Positions 1 through 7,766 of a stretch of DNA of 53,060 nt are shown one piece after another. The notes beneath the pieces were generated by a model. It did no database searches. It was not told where the DNA came from and was given only the letters and a program-made list of their open reading frames with translations. Numbering within the stretch: position 1 is the stretch's first letter; each line of letters begins with the position of its first letter. The stretch comes from CAZMGV01 sp964621525 [NCBI: uncultured bacterium] (lineage in GTDB: Bacteria; JAGRBM01): the NCBI GenBank assembly GCA_964621525.1, contig CAZUMS010000028.1, positions 1 through 53,060 of the forward strand, read 5' to 3'. The translations under genes were made by a program, and so were the position numbers.

Positions 1-119
1 CACATTAAAAAACGGGTTCTTTACACGTTAAATGATGGGCGTACGATCAGAAAACGGAGGGTTGACGGGACTCCCTGGCCGCCTTGCCCCCGGAGCGCTT
101 TCGGGCGACGATTCACGGC

Positions 120-767
120 GTGAAGGTGGTTTCCGTCAATATCGCCCGGCCGGCAGAGATCGATTTCCGGGGCCAGAAGGTGAAGACCGGCATCTTCAAG
201 GAACCGGCGGCCGGGAACGTCCGTCTCGGCACGAGGGGTTTCGACGGCGACGTGCAGGTGGACCGGCGCTTTCACGGCGGCCCTCACCAGGCGGCCTATC
301 TCTACAGCGCCGCGCACTACCCGTACTGGCATGAGCGGCTGAACCGGCAGGGTTTCACGCCGGGGTTCTTCGGCGAGAACCTGACGGTGGACGGCATCGA
401 CGAGAGCACGATCCACATCGGCGACATCTTCCGGGCGGGGACCGCGCTGATCCAGGCGACCGAGCCCCGCCAGCCCTGCTTCAAGATGGCGGCGAAGATC
501 GGGCTCCAGTCGTTCCCGAAGCTGATGCTGGAGAGCGGAAAGCTCGGCTGCTACTTCAGCGTCATCCGCGAAGGCGAGGCCGGGGCCGGGAGCCCGTTCG
601 AGCTCGACACCCCGGACCCGAACCGCGTGCGGCTCTCCGACATCATCCGGATCCTGTTTGCCGGGGTCGAGGATGGGGACGAAAACGTGCTGGAGAGGCT
701 CGCCGGAGTTGCCTCACTGACGCCCACGCTGCGGGAGATGGTGAAGAAACGGTTCGGATTGGAGTGA
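120..767 (+). CDS. MOSC-domain protein (YiiM-like)
   Basis: A 215-residue MOSC-domain protein. The family binds sulfur and molybdenum cofactor and includes molybdenum-hydroxylamine reductases such as YiiM. Visible family features are the opening VKVVSVNIARP, the GIFKEPAAGNV segment, the DRRFHGGPHQAAY block and the central PRQPCFKMA segment with the conserved MOSC cysteine. I chose the GTG at 120 because the family begins at this VKVVSVN strand; the reading frame is open further upstream to a TTG at 84. It stands alone, 22 bases before the next gene on the same strand. The substrate cannot be deduced from the sequence. Confidence 0.85.
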   Translation: MKVVSVNIARPAEIDFRGQKVKTGIFKEPAAGNVRLGTRGFDGDVQVDRRFHGGPHQAAYLYSAAHYPYWHERLNRQGFTPGFFGENLTVDGIDESTIHIGDIFRAGTALIQATEPRQPCFKMAAKIGLQSFPKLMLESGKLGCYFSVIREGEAGAGSPFELDTPDPNRVRLSDIIRILFAGVEDGDENVLERLAGVASLTPTLREMVKKRFGLE

Positions 768-789
768 TGGGCCCGGGAGCGATGCGATC

Positions 790-1185
790 ATGAGAATGGT
801 CTGCAGAGAGTGCCGGGCGGTGAGCGAATCTCCGGAGAAGCGTCCGGGGACGCTGGCCGCTGAAATCTGCCTGTGGCTGGCGGGAGTGGTTTCGCTGTTT
901 TCCATTCCCGTCCTGATTGCCGTACCCGTGGGCTATTCCTTCTGGCGGATATTCGGTTCGAGGCCTCAGACCTGCGCGAACTGTTCATCCGAACGGCTCG
1001 TACTCTTGAATTCGCCCGAGGCGGCAGGGCTCCTCGGGGGCGGGGCCGTGGGGGAGATTCGCCGGCAGGTTGAACTGGACGAAGCACTGGAGACCGAAAA
1101 GGACCGGCGTGTGGGGATGGCAGCGCTGATGGTCCTGCTCGGAGCGATTGTCGCAATCGTCCATTATTGCGGGCCCCGTCACTGA
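790..1185 (+). CDS. small CxxC-hydrophobic-CxxC membrane protein
   Basis: A 131-residue protein I cannot assign to a named family. It starts with CREC (a CxxC knuckle), followed by one or two hydrophobic stretches (about residues 23-57), then a second knuckle CANC near residue 58-61, an acidic amphipathic stretch and a final hydrophobic helix (about 109-124). The pattern CxxC - hydrophobic hairpin - CxxC resembles LITAF-like or zinc-ribbon membrane proteins, in which the two knuckles together bind one zinc. It lies 22 bases downstream of the MOSC gene and could be co-transcribed with it. The function is unknown. Confidence 0.6.
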   Translation: MRMVCRECRAVSESPEKRPGTLAAEICLWLAGVVSLFSIPVLIAVPVGYSFWRIFGSRPQTCANCSSERLVLLNSPEAAGLLGGGAVGEIRRQVELDEALETEKDRRVGMAALMVLLGAIVAIVHYCGPRH

Positions 1186-1252
1186 CAGGTACCATAGGGT
1201 TATCGCCAGCAGCCCCCTGATAAATGCAATAATATCAAATAGTTGCGATCCA

Positions 1253-1316
1253 TTGACACGGCGCGCTTCGATCCGGTAGCCTCTGGCGCAACCAACTGAC
1301 TAACCAGTTAGTCAGT
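1253..1316 (+). promoter_or_regulatory. promoter and TetR-type operator for the hopene cyclase gene
   Basis: TTGACA at 1253-1258 is followed after 18 bases by TAGCCT (1277-1282), a plausible -35/-10 pair. Just downstream, at the expected transcription start, lies a perfect inverted repeat: ACTGACTAAC (1295-1304), centre CA, GTTAGTCAGT (1307-1316). Size, symmetry and position match operators of TetR-family repressors, which would block initiation here. No TetR gene lies in the window, so the regulator is unknown. Confidence 0.65.
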
Positions 1317-1413
1317 GAAAACGTCGCCCCGGCCGGACCAGCCTCTTCATTAGAAGAGGTTGAGCAGGGTCACAGGGCGGCGAACTCTTGTCAGGGGATC
1401 ATCTCCGTACCTT

Positions 1414-3489
1414 ATGAACAGCGAACCCGGTATCAGCCTGCCGCCGGACCCACAGTGGAACTCCCGGCCGGGCGTCTCGAATAAAAGTCTCTGGCAGAAA
1501 CAGGCCCGCGGGAAGACCCCCCGTCAGGACGTGGAAGAACGTCTGGGCGAGGGCATCCGCGACGCGCAGGAGTTCCTGCTCGGCATCCAGAACCAGAAGG
1601 AAGGCTACTGGTGGGCCGAGCTCGAGGCGAACCCCACCATCAACTCCGAATTCATCTACCTCATGCACATGCTCGACCGGCACGATCCGAAGCTCGAGCA
1701 GAAGGCCTGCAACGACATCCTGCGGCTCCAGAAGGAAGACGGCGGGTGGCCGATCTACCAGGGCGGCCCGTCGGAGCTCTCGGCGACGGTCGAGTGCTAC
1801 GTGGCGCTCAAGATGGCCGGGCACGACGTCAGCGCCCCGTACATGGTGAAGGCCCGCGAGAAGGCGCTCTCCATGGGCGGCGTCACGAAGTCCCGCGTCT
1901 TCACGAAGATGCACTTCGCACTCATGGGGCTCTACGACTACCGGGGAACGCCGTCCGTGCCGGCGTGGTTCATGCTGTTCCCCACCTGGTTCCCGTTCAA
2001 CATCTACGAGATGAGCTCCTGGGCGCGCAGCTGCGTCGTCCCGATCATGATGCTCTGGCACCACAAACCGGTGATGAAGCCCAAGCGCGACATCACGATC
2101 GACGAGCTGTTCGCCGAGGGCGGCCCGGACAAGGCCGATTACCTCGTCCCCTTCGACACGTCGAAGCTGCTCTCGTGGAAGAACTTCTTCGTCGTCATCG
2201 ACCGCGTGCTCAAGCTCTTCGAGAAGGTCAACTTCATCCCGTTCCGGGAGAAGGCCCTGAAGGCGTGCGAGCGGTGGATCCTCTCCCGGCAGGACGAGGA
2301 AGGCGACTGGGGCGGCATCATTCCCGCCATGGCCTACTCGCTGCTCGCGCTGAAGGCCCACGGCTACGCGAACAACGATCCCGTCACCCGCAGGGGCTGG
2401 CGCGCCCTGTGCCGGTTCGGCATCGAGACGGAAAACTCCTACCGGCTCCAGAGCTGCGTCTCCCCCGTGTGGGACACGGCGCTCGCCGCGTGGGCGCTTC
2501 GCGAGTCGGGTCTCCGCCAGGATCATCCGCAGCTCCAGAAGTCGGCCGCATGGCTCGTTTCCAAGGAACTGCGCGCCTACGGCGACTGGGCGGTGAAGAA
2601 CACCGAGGGCCGGCCCGGCGGCTGGTCGTTCGAGTTCGTGAACCGCTACTACCCCGACTGCGACGACACCGCCGCGGTCCTCATGGGCATGCAGCACATC
2701 CGGATGCCCAGCGCGCAGGACGACGACGACAAGCAGGGTACCATGGACCGCGCCATCGGCTGGCTGCTCACAATGCAGTGCCGGGACGGCGGCTGGGGCG
2801 CCTTCGACATGGACAACAACCGGGACCTCCTGAACGAGATCCCGTTCGCCGACCTCAAGGCGATGCTGGATCCGAACACGCCGGACCTCACGGGCCGCGT
2901 GGTCGAAATGCTCGGCTCCTTCGGCCGCGACCTGTCGGACCCGTACGTCCGCCGGGCGGTGAACTATCTCAAGGATTCGCAGGAAGAGGACGGAAGCTGG
3001 TTCGGCCGCTGGGGTGTGAACTATCTCTACGGCACCTGGGCCGTGCTCTGCGGCCTCGAATCGGCGGGTTACAACATGAACGCCGCGCCGGTGCGCCGCG
3101 CGGTGGAGTTCTTCCGGAAGACCCAGCACCCCTCGGGCGGCTGGGGCGAGGACTGCGCCAGCTATCCGGAGAAGCGCTACATCCCGGGTCCGCCGTCCGC
3201 CTCCCAGACCGCCTGGGCGGTCATGGGGCTTATCGCGGCGGGCGAGGGCAGCTCGCCCGAGTGCGAGCGCGGCATCCAGTGGCTTCTGGACCACCAGCGC
3301 GAAGACGGCCGGTGGGATGAGGAAGAGTTCACCGGCACGGGATTCCCCGGCCATTTCTACATCCGGTACCACATCTACCGGCAGGTGTTCCCGCTGATGG
3401 CACTCGGCCGTTATGCACAGGTGCTCAAGGGCCAGTACGGCCGCGACAAGCGGATCGAACGGCTCTTTGGAGGCCGCGCCGCCGCCTGA
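1414..3489 (+). CDS. shc: squalene-hopene cyclase
   Basis: Cyclises squalene to hopene, the committed step of hopanoid synthesis; a monotopic inner-membrane enzyme. The 691-residue length is a little above the usual 630-670 because of the N-terminus. The catalytic acid motif of squalene (not oxidosqualene) cyclases is present as DCDDTA at residues 415-420. Several QW repeats are visible, such as QDEEGDW, QCRDGGWGAF, QEEDGSWFGRWG and QHPSGGWGE, as is the family block GVNYLYGTWAVL. I prefer the ATG at 1414; the frame is open to a TTG at 1360 and neither start has an ideal ribosome site. It is monocistronic: own operator upstream, terminator downstream. No other hopanoid genes (hpn) are adjacent. 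Confidence 0.95.
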   Translation: MNSEPGISLPPDPQWNSRPGVSNKSLWQKQARGKTPRQDVEERLGEGIRDAQEFLLGIQNQKEGYWWAELEANPTINSEFIYLMHMLDRHDPKLEQKACNDILRLQKEDGGWPIYQGGPSELSATVECYVALKMAGHDVSAPYMVKAREKALSMGGVTKSRVFTKMHFALMGLYDYRGTPSVPAWFMLFPTWFPFNIYEMSSWARSCVVPIMMLWHHKPVMKPKRDITIDELFAEGGPDKADYLVPFDTSKLLSWKNFFVVIDRVLKLFEKVNFIPFREKALKACERWILSRQDEEGDWGGIIPAMAYSLLALKAHGYANNDPVTRRGWRALCRFGIETENSYRLQSCVSPVWDTALAAWALRESGLRQDHPQLQKSAAWLVSKELRAYGDWAVKNTEGRPGGWSFEFVNRYYPDCDDTAAVLMGMQHIRMPSAQDDDDKQGTMDRAIGWLLTMQCRDGGWGAFDMDNNRDLLNEIPFADLKAMLDPNTPDLTGRVVEMLGSFGRDLSDPYVRRAVNYLKDSQEEDGSWFGRWGVNYLYGTWAVLCGLESAGYNMNAAPVRRAVEFFRKTQHPSGGWGEDCASYPEKRYIPGPPSASQTAWAVMGLIAAGEGSSPECERGIQWLLDHQREDGRWDEEEFTGTGFPGHFYIRYHIYRQVFPLMALGRYAQVLKGQYGRDKRIERLFGGRAAA

Positions 3490-3534
3490 GTTTTCAGTTC
3501 CCGCCCCTTTATGGGGGTTTTGTCCAGGTCCGCC

Positions 3535-3563
3535 GGGGCTCCATGAGGGAGCCCCGGTTTTTT
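3535..3563 (+). terminator. rho-independent terminator after shc
   Basis: GGGGCTCC (3535-3542) pairs perfectly with GGAGCCCC (3548-3555) around a 5-base loop, followed by GG and six T residues. It sits 45 bases after the shc stop codon and separates shc from the SDR gene. Confidence 0.85.
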
Positions 3564-3615
3564 GTAGGGGGATGCTTCGGCGCTATAGTCGGGCCGGGCA
3601 GGAGGGTGTGATTCC

Positions 3616-4335
3616 ATGAGCCAGAAGAAAAGGGCGTTCGTCGCCGGAGCCACGGGATTCACGGGGCGCGAGGTGGTCCGCCAGCTCGCCCGCGGAGGCA
3701 TCGAAGCGTACGGACATGTGCGGCCCGATTCGCCGAAGCTCGGCGAGTGGCGGGCGAAGTTCGAGGCGGACGGAGCGAAGGCGGACCCCACGCCCTGGGA
3801 CCTCGACGCCCTGACGGCGCGTTTCCGGGAGCTCAGGCCGGATCTCGTGTTCGGCTGCCTCGGCACTACCCGCCGCCGCATGAGCGCCGACGCGAAGCGC
3901 GGCATCTCGCGCGCGGAAGCGGACTACGACGCCGTGGACTACGGCCTCACGAAACTGCTCATGGACGCCGCCGGGCGCGCGGGCATCCGGCCCCGGTTCG
4001 TCTACCTCTCGGCAGTCGGCAGCGGGCCGAACGTCATGGGCGCCTACATGAAGGCCCGCTGGAAGACGGAAGAGGCGCTTCGCACGAGCGGGCTCCCCTA
4101 CACGATCGTCCGCCCGGCGTTCATCGCCGGCGAGGGCCGCGACGAGACGAGGCTCTTCGAGAAGGTGGGAGGCGCCATGTTCGACGGGCTCCTCGGCGTC
4201 GCCGGGGCCGCCGGTGCGAAGAAACTGGCGGGCCGGTACCGGTCGATCACGAATGTCGATCTGGCGGGGGCGATGGTGCGGCTCGCGCTGGACCCGGCGG
4301 CCGAAAACACGGTGGCCGAGCGCGAGCGCCTCTAG
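3616..4335 (+). CDS. NAD(P)-binding atypical SDR (TIP30/HTATIP2-like)
   Basis: A 239-residue Rossmann-fold protein of the atypical short-chain dehydrogenase group. The N-terminal dinucleotide motif is GATGFTG (residues 11-17). Further features are DLVFGCLGTT (cofactor-proximal loop), RFVYLSAVGS, and a Y-x-K-like pair in GAYMKARWKTEEAL followed by LPYTIVRPAFI, the pattern seen in oxidoreductases of the TIP30/CC3 and NmrA-like families. The true substrate is unknown. It ends 4 bases past the convergent stop at 4332, so the two genes overlap tail to tail. The shc terminator lies upstream, so it is probably transcribed on its own. Confidence 0.8.
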   Translation: MSQKKRAFVAGATGFTGREVVRQLARGGIEAYGHVRPDSPKLGEWRAKFEADGAKADPTPWDLDALTARFRELRPDLVFGCLGTTRRRMSADAKRGISRAEADYDAVDYGLTKLLMDAAGRAGIRPRFVYLSAVGSGPNVMGAYMKARWKTEEALRTSGLPYTIVRPAFIAGEGRDETRLFEKVGGAMFDGLLGVAGAAGAKKLAGRYRSITNVDLAGAMVRLALDPAAENTVAERERL

Positions 4336-4823
4336 AGCTCCCCGATCACGTAGTCGCGGTCTTTCATGCGCAGGACGACCTGGTCGTCTTCCTCCGCGTA
4401 GTAGCGCGAGAGGCTTTCAGCCGCCTGGCGGGAGAAGCGCCCGAGGGCCGTTCCGTTCTTCACCCGGCAGTAGGGAATGTTGTGGCGGATCTCGATTGTC
4501 GAGGGGTCGATAGCCTCTTCCGCACCGTCGTAGGTGACGACGTGGAGCATGGACGGGGGATTTCCGCCGCTGCCCCAGCAGGAGAGCACCTGGTAAGGGG
4601 CGTCGGCCAGTTCGACGGGCTTGCGCTCGCGCTCGGAGATGTAGATCTCCCAGTCGCCGGTCCCAGGCACGGGCCGCAGGTGCTGGCGGAGGAACAGCAG
4701 CAGGCGGTCGTGGACGATCTCCTCGCCTTCGTTCCAGAAACGGCCGTCCCGGTCGATCTGGACCGGGGTGTTCACCCAGCCGGGGGGCGGCCCGCCCGGA
4801 CCCGGCGACCCGGCTCCGCTCAT
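4332..4823 (-). CDS. DUF1285-like hypothetical protein
   Basis: A 163-residue soluble protein. The segment PVQIDRDGRFWNEGEEI followed by an acidic/aromatic block and VELADAPYQV resembles DUF1285 proteins (small beta-rich proteins of unknown role); I am only moderately sure of that match. The ATG at 4823 overlaps the stop of the upstream lipoprotein gene as ATGA (4823-4820), which fixes the start and suggests translational coupling. Last gene of the four-gene minus-strand operon beginning at 6340. Its stop overlaps the 3' end of the convergent SDR gene. Confidence 0.6.
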   Translation of the reverse strand: MSGAGSPGPGGPPPGWVNTPVQIDRDGRFWNEGEEIVHDRLLLFLRQHLRPVPGTGDWEIYISERERKPVELADAPYQVLSCWGSGGNPPSMLHVVTYDGAEEAIDPSTIEIRHNIPYCRVKNGTALGRFSRQAAESLSRYYAEEDDQVVLRMKDRDYVIGEL

Positions 4824-5248
4824 CGCGCCCTGACCTTCGCTCCGCGGCCCGTGACGTTCCACTCGCAGCGGCCGTCCGTGCAACGGTAGCCGTCGGCGGG
4901 CGGGCAGTCGCAGGTGCCCATCTGGCCCGCTCCGGCGCACTGTTTCGCCTGCATTTCTTCGAAGAGCTTCAGGTAGCGGGAGGTATCGGCATCTTTCCGG
5001 ACGGCGGGGTTGTGCGTGCAGCCGCAGCTCCCGAAGGCGGGGACGTCGCCGCCGCAGTCGGAGGCGGCCGTGCACCTGCGGATCGTTTCGAGTTCCTCGC
5101 CGAGCGCGCGGGAGAGTCCCGCGCAGTCCGAAGGAATCTGCGAGGCGGAGGCCGCGGCGGCGGGCATAGATGGCGGCTCGCCGGCGCAGCCGGACTGGAG
5201 CGCCGCCGCGCCCAGTATCAGCGCGAGGAAGAGGGTTCTCGCCGTCAC
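4820..5248 (-). CDS. Cys-rich lipoprotein, unknown function
   Basis: A 142-residue exported protein. The N-terminus is a lipoprotein signal peptide (TARTLFLALILGAAALQSGC) with lipobox LQSGC, so it should be diacylglyceryl-anchored to a membrane. The mature part contains about nine further cysteines in clusters (CTAASDCGG, SCGCTH, CDCPP, CTDGRCEW), which suggests a disulfide-stabilised domain outside the cytoplasm. The GTG at 5248 overlaps the upstream stop as GTGA (5248-5245), supporting this start. No named family recognised. Confidence 0.7.
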   Translation of the reverse strand: MTARTLFLALILGAAALQSGCAGEPPSMPAAAASASQIPSDCAGLSRALGEELETIRRCTAASDCGGDVPAFGSCGCTHNPAVRKDADTSRYLKLFEEMQAKQCAGAGQMGTCDCPPADGYRCTDGRCEWNVTGRGAKVRAR

Positions 5249-6054
5249 CACTCCACCTCGACCGTGAGGGTTTCCTTGCCCGTGCTGACCGCCAGCCGTC
5301 CGGCGCCCGGGGCGTCGTCCACGGCTGCCGTGAACGAGCCTTCTTCCTTGCCGGGCGTCAGTTTGATCGCGGCCCCGTCCGGCGTCTGGAGCGAGACGCT
5401 GCGGATTTTCGGGGCGGGGCCCTGCGCCGAGGCGCGGCCCGCCACCCAGAGTTTCAGGACGGGACCTTCGCGGAGCCGTTCCACGATCACGCCCGAGGAG
5501 ACCCACACACGGCCGCCGCGGGAGGCGAGCCGCTGGGGATCGGGGCTGATCTGCACGAGGGCGGAGGTGACGCCCTCGATCGGGCAGCCGGCGAAGTAGA
5601 TCCGCCCGCTGGTGCCGCCGGTGGCGGCATCGGGCAGATCGGTAGTCACAAAGTAGCCGTCCTTCGTCCGCCGGAAATCGGCGACTTCGCCGCTCTCGGC
5701 GAGATAGGAAAACTTCTGGCAGTCGTCGCCGAGGGTAGCGGGGCTGCCCTGGGTGTCCAGCAGGTAGATGCGCTGGTCCGCCGCCGTCAGCACCAGTTCC
5801 ACGATGGCCGCGCCAGCCGGGAACAGGAGCCCGCCGTGCGGCGCGACGAGCGAGGGGGCTGCAGCCTCGACGGAAAGGGTTTCCTCGCCGGAAGCGGCAG
5901 GAACGCCGCCTTCCATGGTGATCGTGTCGCCGGCGGCGGCGTCTTTCTTTGCGGTGTCGTCTGCTATTTCAGCCTTGTGGCCGCACGCTGCCAGGAGCGC
6001 GAGTGCCGCCGGGACCAGTAGTTTCTTCGTCATGTGTATCGATACCCGTTGCAT
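5245..6054 (-). CDS. lipoprotein, unknown function
   Basis: A 269-residue lipoprotein: a KK-led hydrophobic core ends in the lipobox LAAC followed by GHKAEI. The mature protein is beta-rich, with a low-complexity Ala/Asp linker and segments such as APHGGLLFPAGAAIVELVL. That segment resembles the 'HGG' strand of copper or efflux-associated periplasmic proteins, but I would not assign it. The ATG at 6054 has a Shine-Dalgarno AGGG 7 bases upstream, inside the end of the previous gene; an in-frame ATG at 6033 is an alternative with weaker support. It overlaps the next gene by GTGA. Confidence 0.65.
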   Translation of the reverse strand: MQRVSIHMTKKLLVPAALALLAACGHKAEIADDTAKKDAAAGDTITMEGGVPAASGEETLSVEAAAPSLVAPHGGLLFPAGAAIVELVLTAADQRIYLLDTQGSPATLGDDCQKFSYLAESGEVADFRRTKDGYFVTTDLPDAATGGTSGRIYFAGCPIEGVTSALVQISPDPQRLASRGGRVWVSSGVIVERLREGPVLKLWVAGRASAQGPAPKIRSVSLQTPDGAAIKLTPGKEEGSFTAAVDDAPGAGRLAVSTGKETLTVEVEW

Positions 6055-6064
6055 CTATGGGCCC

Positions 6065-6340
6065 TCACCCGGCTGTCTCCAGATCGTCGTCGCTGTAGGG
6101 GCGCGGCGGAAGGGACGAGTCCCGGTCCAGCGGAAGCGCCCAGTCGACGATCCGGCGCGCCAGAGCTGCGATCGCCTCCTCGCCTGCGGGAATCCGCTCC
6201 GGACGGAACAGCCTCGCGATGGATTTCGCGCCCATCTCGACGCTCACACAGGAGTTGTGCCGGCGGGCCATCTCCGACGTCCGTTCGAGAGCGAGGGCGT
6301 CGACCCGTTCAATGAGCCGGGTCTTGGGATCCGCTGTCAT
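6065..6340 (-). CDS. small hypothetical protein
   Basis: A 91-residue soluble protein, mostly helical, without recognised domain: TRLIERVDALALERTSEMAR, then SVEMGAKSIARLF and a polar C-terminal tail. First gene of the minus-strand operon; its stop lies 10 bases before the downstream lipoprotein start, and its end carries that gene's ribosome site. Unknown function. Confidence 0.5.
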   Translation of the reverse strand: MTADPKTRLIERVDALALERTSEMARRHNSCVSVEMGAKSIARLFRPERIPAGEEAIAALARRIVDWALPLDRDSSLPPRPYSDDDLETAG

Positions 6341-6360
6341 AAGAAACCCGCGTTTCCTGC

Positions 6361-6379
6361 CGTTCTATTCCGTAGAACG
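6361..6379. promoter_or_regulatory. palindrome between divergent genes
   Basis: CGTTCTA (6361-6367), spacer TTCCG, TAGAACG (6373-6379): a perfect 7-base inverted repeat in the 142-base gap between the minus-strand operon (starts 6340) and the serine hydrolase genes (start 6483). No T-run follows, so it reads as an operator rather than a terminator. Confidence 0.4.
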
Positions 6380-6482
6380 CCGTGAAATAACGATTGCCGA
6401 TTCGCGTCAACGCGGAGTAACAATAGCATGACGGGTATCCGGCGGGAACCCGGCTGCCTGTACCTGAAGGAGAGCGAGCGGG

Positions 6483-7730
6483 ATGATTCAGGGATATCTT
6501 CACCCGGAGTTCTGGCGCGTCGGCGAACTTTTCGAAAAGCTCGTGCACGGTTTTCCGGGCGGCGCTGCGGCGTGCGTCTACCACGATGGCGAGAAAGTCG
6601 TGGACATCTGGGGCGGCGTCATGGACGAACAGGGAACGCCCTGGCGCGAGGACACCATGGCGGTGTCGTTCTCCACGACGAAAGGGATTTCCTCCACGGC
6701 GCTTCACGTATGCGCCGACCGGGGGCTCATCGACTACGACGCGCCGGTTTCGCGCTACTGGCCTGAATTCGCGCAGAACGGCAAGGAATCCGTCACCGTG
6801 AAGCACGTGCTCACCCACCAGGCGGGCCTGCACGGCATTCGCCGGATGATCGAGCACGCCGGGAAGATGCTCGACTGGGATCACATGGTGGACACGCTGG
6901 CGCGGGCCAGGCCGCACCATACGCCCGGCACGGGCAGCGCTTATCATGCGCTCACCTACGGCTGGCTCGTGGGTGAACTGGTCCGCCGGGTGTCGGGAAA
7001 GCCCCTCGCCGAATTCCTCCAGACCGAAGTGGCGAAACCGCTCGGTCTCGATGGCCTCTACGTCGGCGTGCCGGAGCAGGAACTCCACCGTTCGGCCCGG
7101 CTCGTCGATTCCATGCGGGCGATGAAAAAGGTCGTCCGTGACGGAAAGCCCGGCGAGAAGCACCGCAGCGGAACGCCCCGCGCCCACCGGATCATCGGCG
7201 CGTTCCGCGCGACGGCGGCGCCGTTCCACGCCCTCGCGGCGAAGGGCGTCACCCATTTCGACTTTTCCGCGCCCGAGGCGGTGAGCGCGCAGATCCCGGC
7301 GGCGGGCGGCGTGTTCACGGCCCGCTCGCTGGCGAAGCTCTACGGCACGCTGGCGGCGGGCGGAGAGATGAACGGCGTGCGGCTTCTGTCCCGCCGGACG
7401 CTCGATACCGTCACGCAGGTCCACCTCCGGGGCAGGGACCGCGTGATCCCGATCGACATGCGCTGGCGGCTCGGATACCACGCAGGCTTTACGACGAGGG
7501 GCATCCACCCCGGCGCGTACGGTCACTACGGCTTCGGCGGCTCCGGCGGACTTGCCTGCCCGGCGGAGAAAACCGGCATCGGTCTTGTCGTGAACGGCGG
7601 CGTCGGCTCGAACGTCCTCGGCGACCTCAGGATGCCGCGGCTCGCGGGCGCCGTGGTGGAGAGCCTGCGTCACCGGGGCCGGGTGCGGGCGAAGATCGTC
7701 GACATGAACACGTTCCGGAAGTCGGCCTGA
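6483..7730 (+). CDS. serine hydrolase, beta-lactamase/family VIII esterase type (copy 1)
   Basis: A 415-residue serine hydrolase of the class C beta-lactamase-like superfamily, which includes EstB-type esterases, LACTB and D-aminopeptidases. The nucleophile motif SxxK is S64-T-T-K67 in VSFSTTKG. The second-motif tyrosine sits in GSAYHALTYGW (about residue 155) and the C-terminal GHYGFGGSGG replaces the KTG box, as is common in family VIII esterases. No signal peptide, so probably cytoplasmic. AAGGAG (6467-6472) precedes the ATG by 10 bases. A paralogue follows immediately; they probably form one operon. The substrate is unknown (esters or small amides likely). Confidence 0.85.
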   Translation: MIQGYLHPEFWRVGELFEKLVHGFPGGAAACVYHDGEKVVDIWGGVMDEQGTPWREDTMAVSFSTTKGISSTALHVCADRGLIDYDAPVSRYWPEFAQNGKESVTVKHVLTHQAGLHGIRRMIEHAGKMLDWDHMVDTLARARPHHTPGTGSAYHALTYGWLVGELVRRVSGKPLAEFLQTEVAKPLGLDGLYVGVPEQELHRSARLVDSMRAMKKVVRDGKPGEKHRSGTPRAHRIIGAFRATAAPFHALAAKGVTHFDFSAPEAVSAQIPAAGGVFTARSLAKLYGTLAAGGEMNGVRLLSRRTLDTVTQVHLRGRDRVIPIDMRWRLGYHAGFTTRGIHPGAYGHYGFGGSGGLACPAEKTGIGLVVNGGVGSNVLGDLRMPRLAGAVVESLRHRGRVRAKIVDMNTFRKSA

Positions 7731-7766
7731 AGGCAGCCGCTGGCGGCGCAGGGGGAGAGGCAAATC

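Noticed and set aside
1399-3372. Minus-strand open frame of 657 codons opposite squalene-hopene cyclase
   Set aside because: Arg/Val/Leu-rich sequence without motif, wholly within a confirmed gene on the other strand; typical GC-driven shadow.
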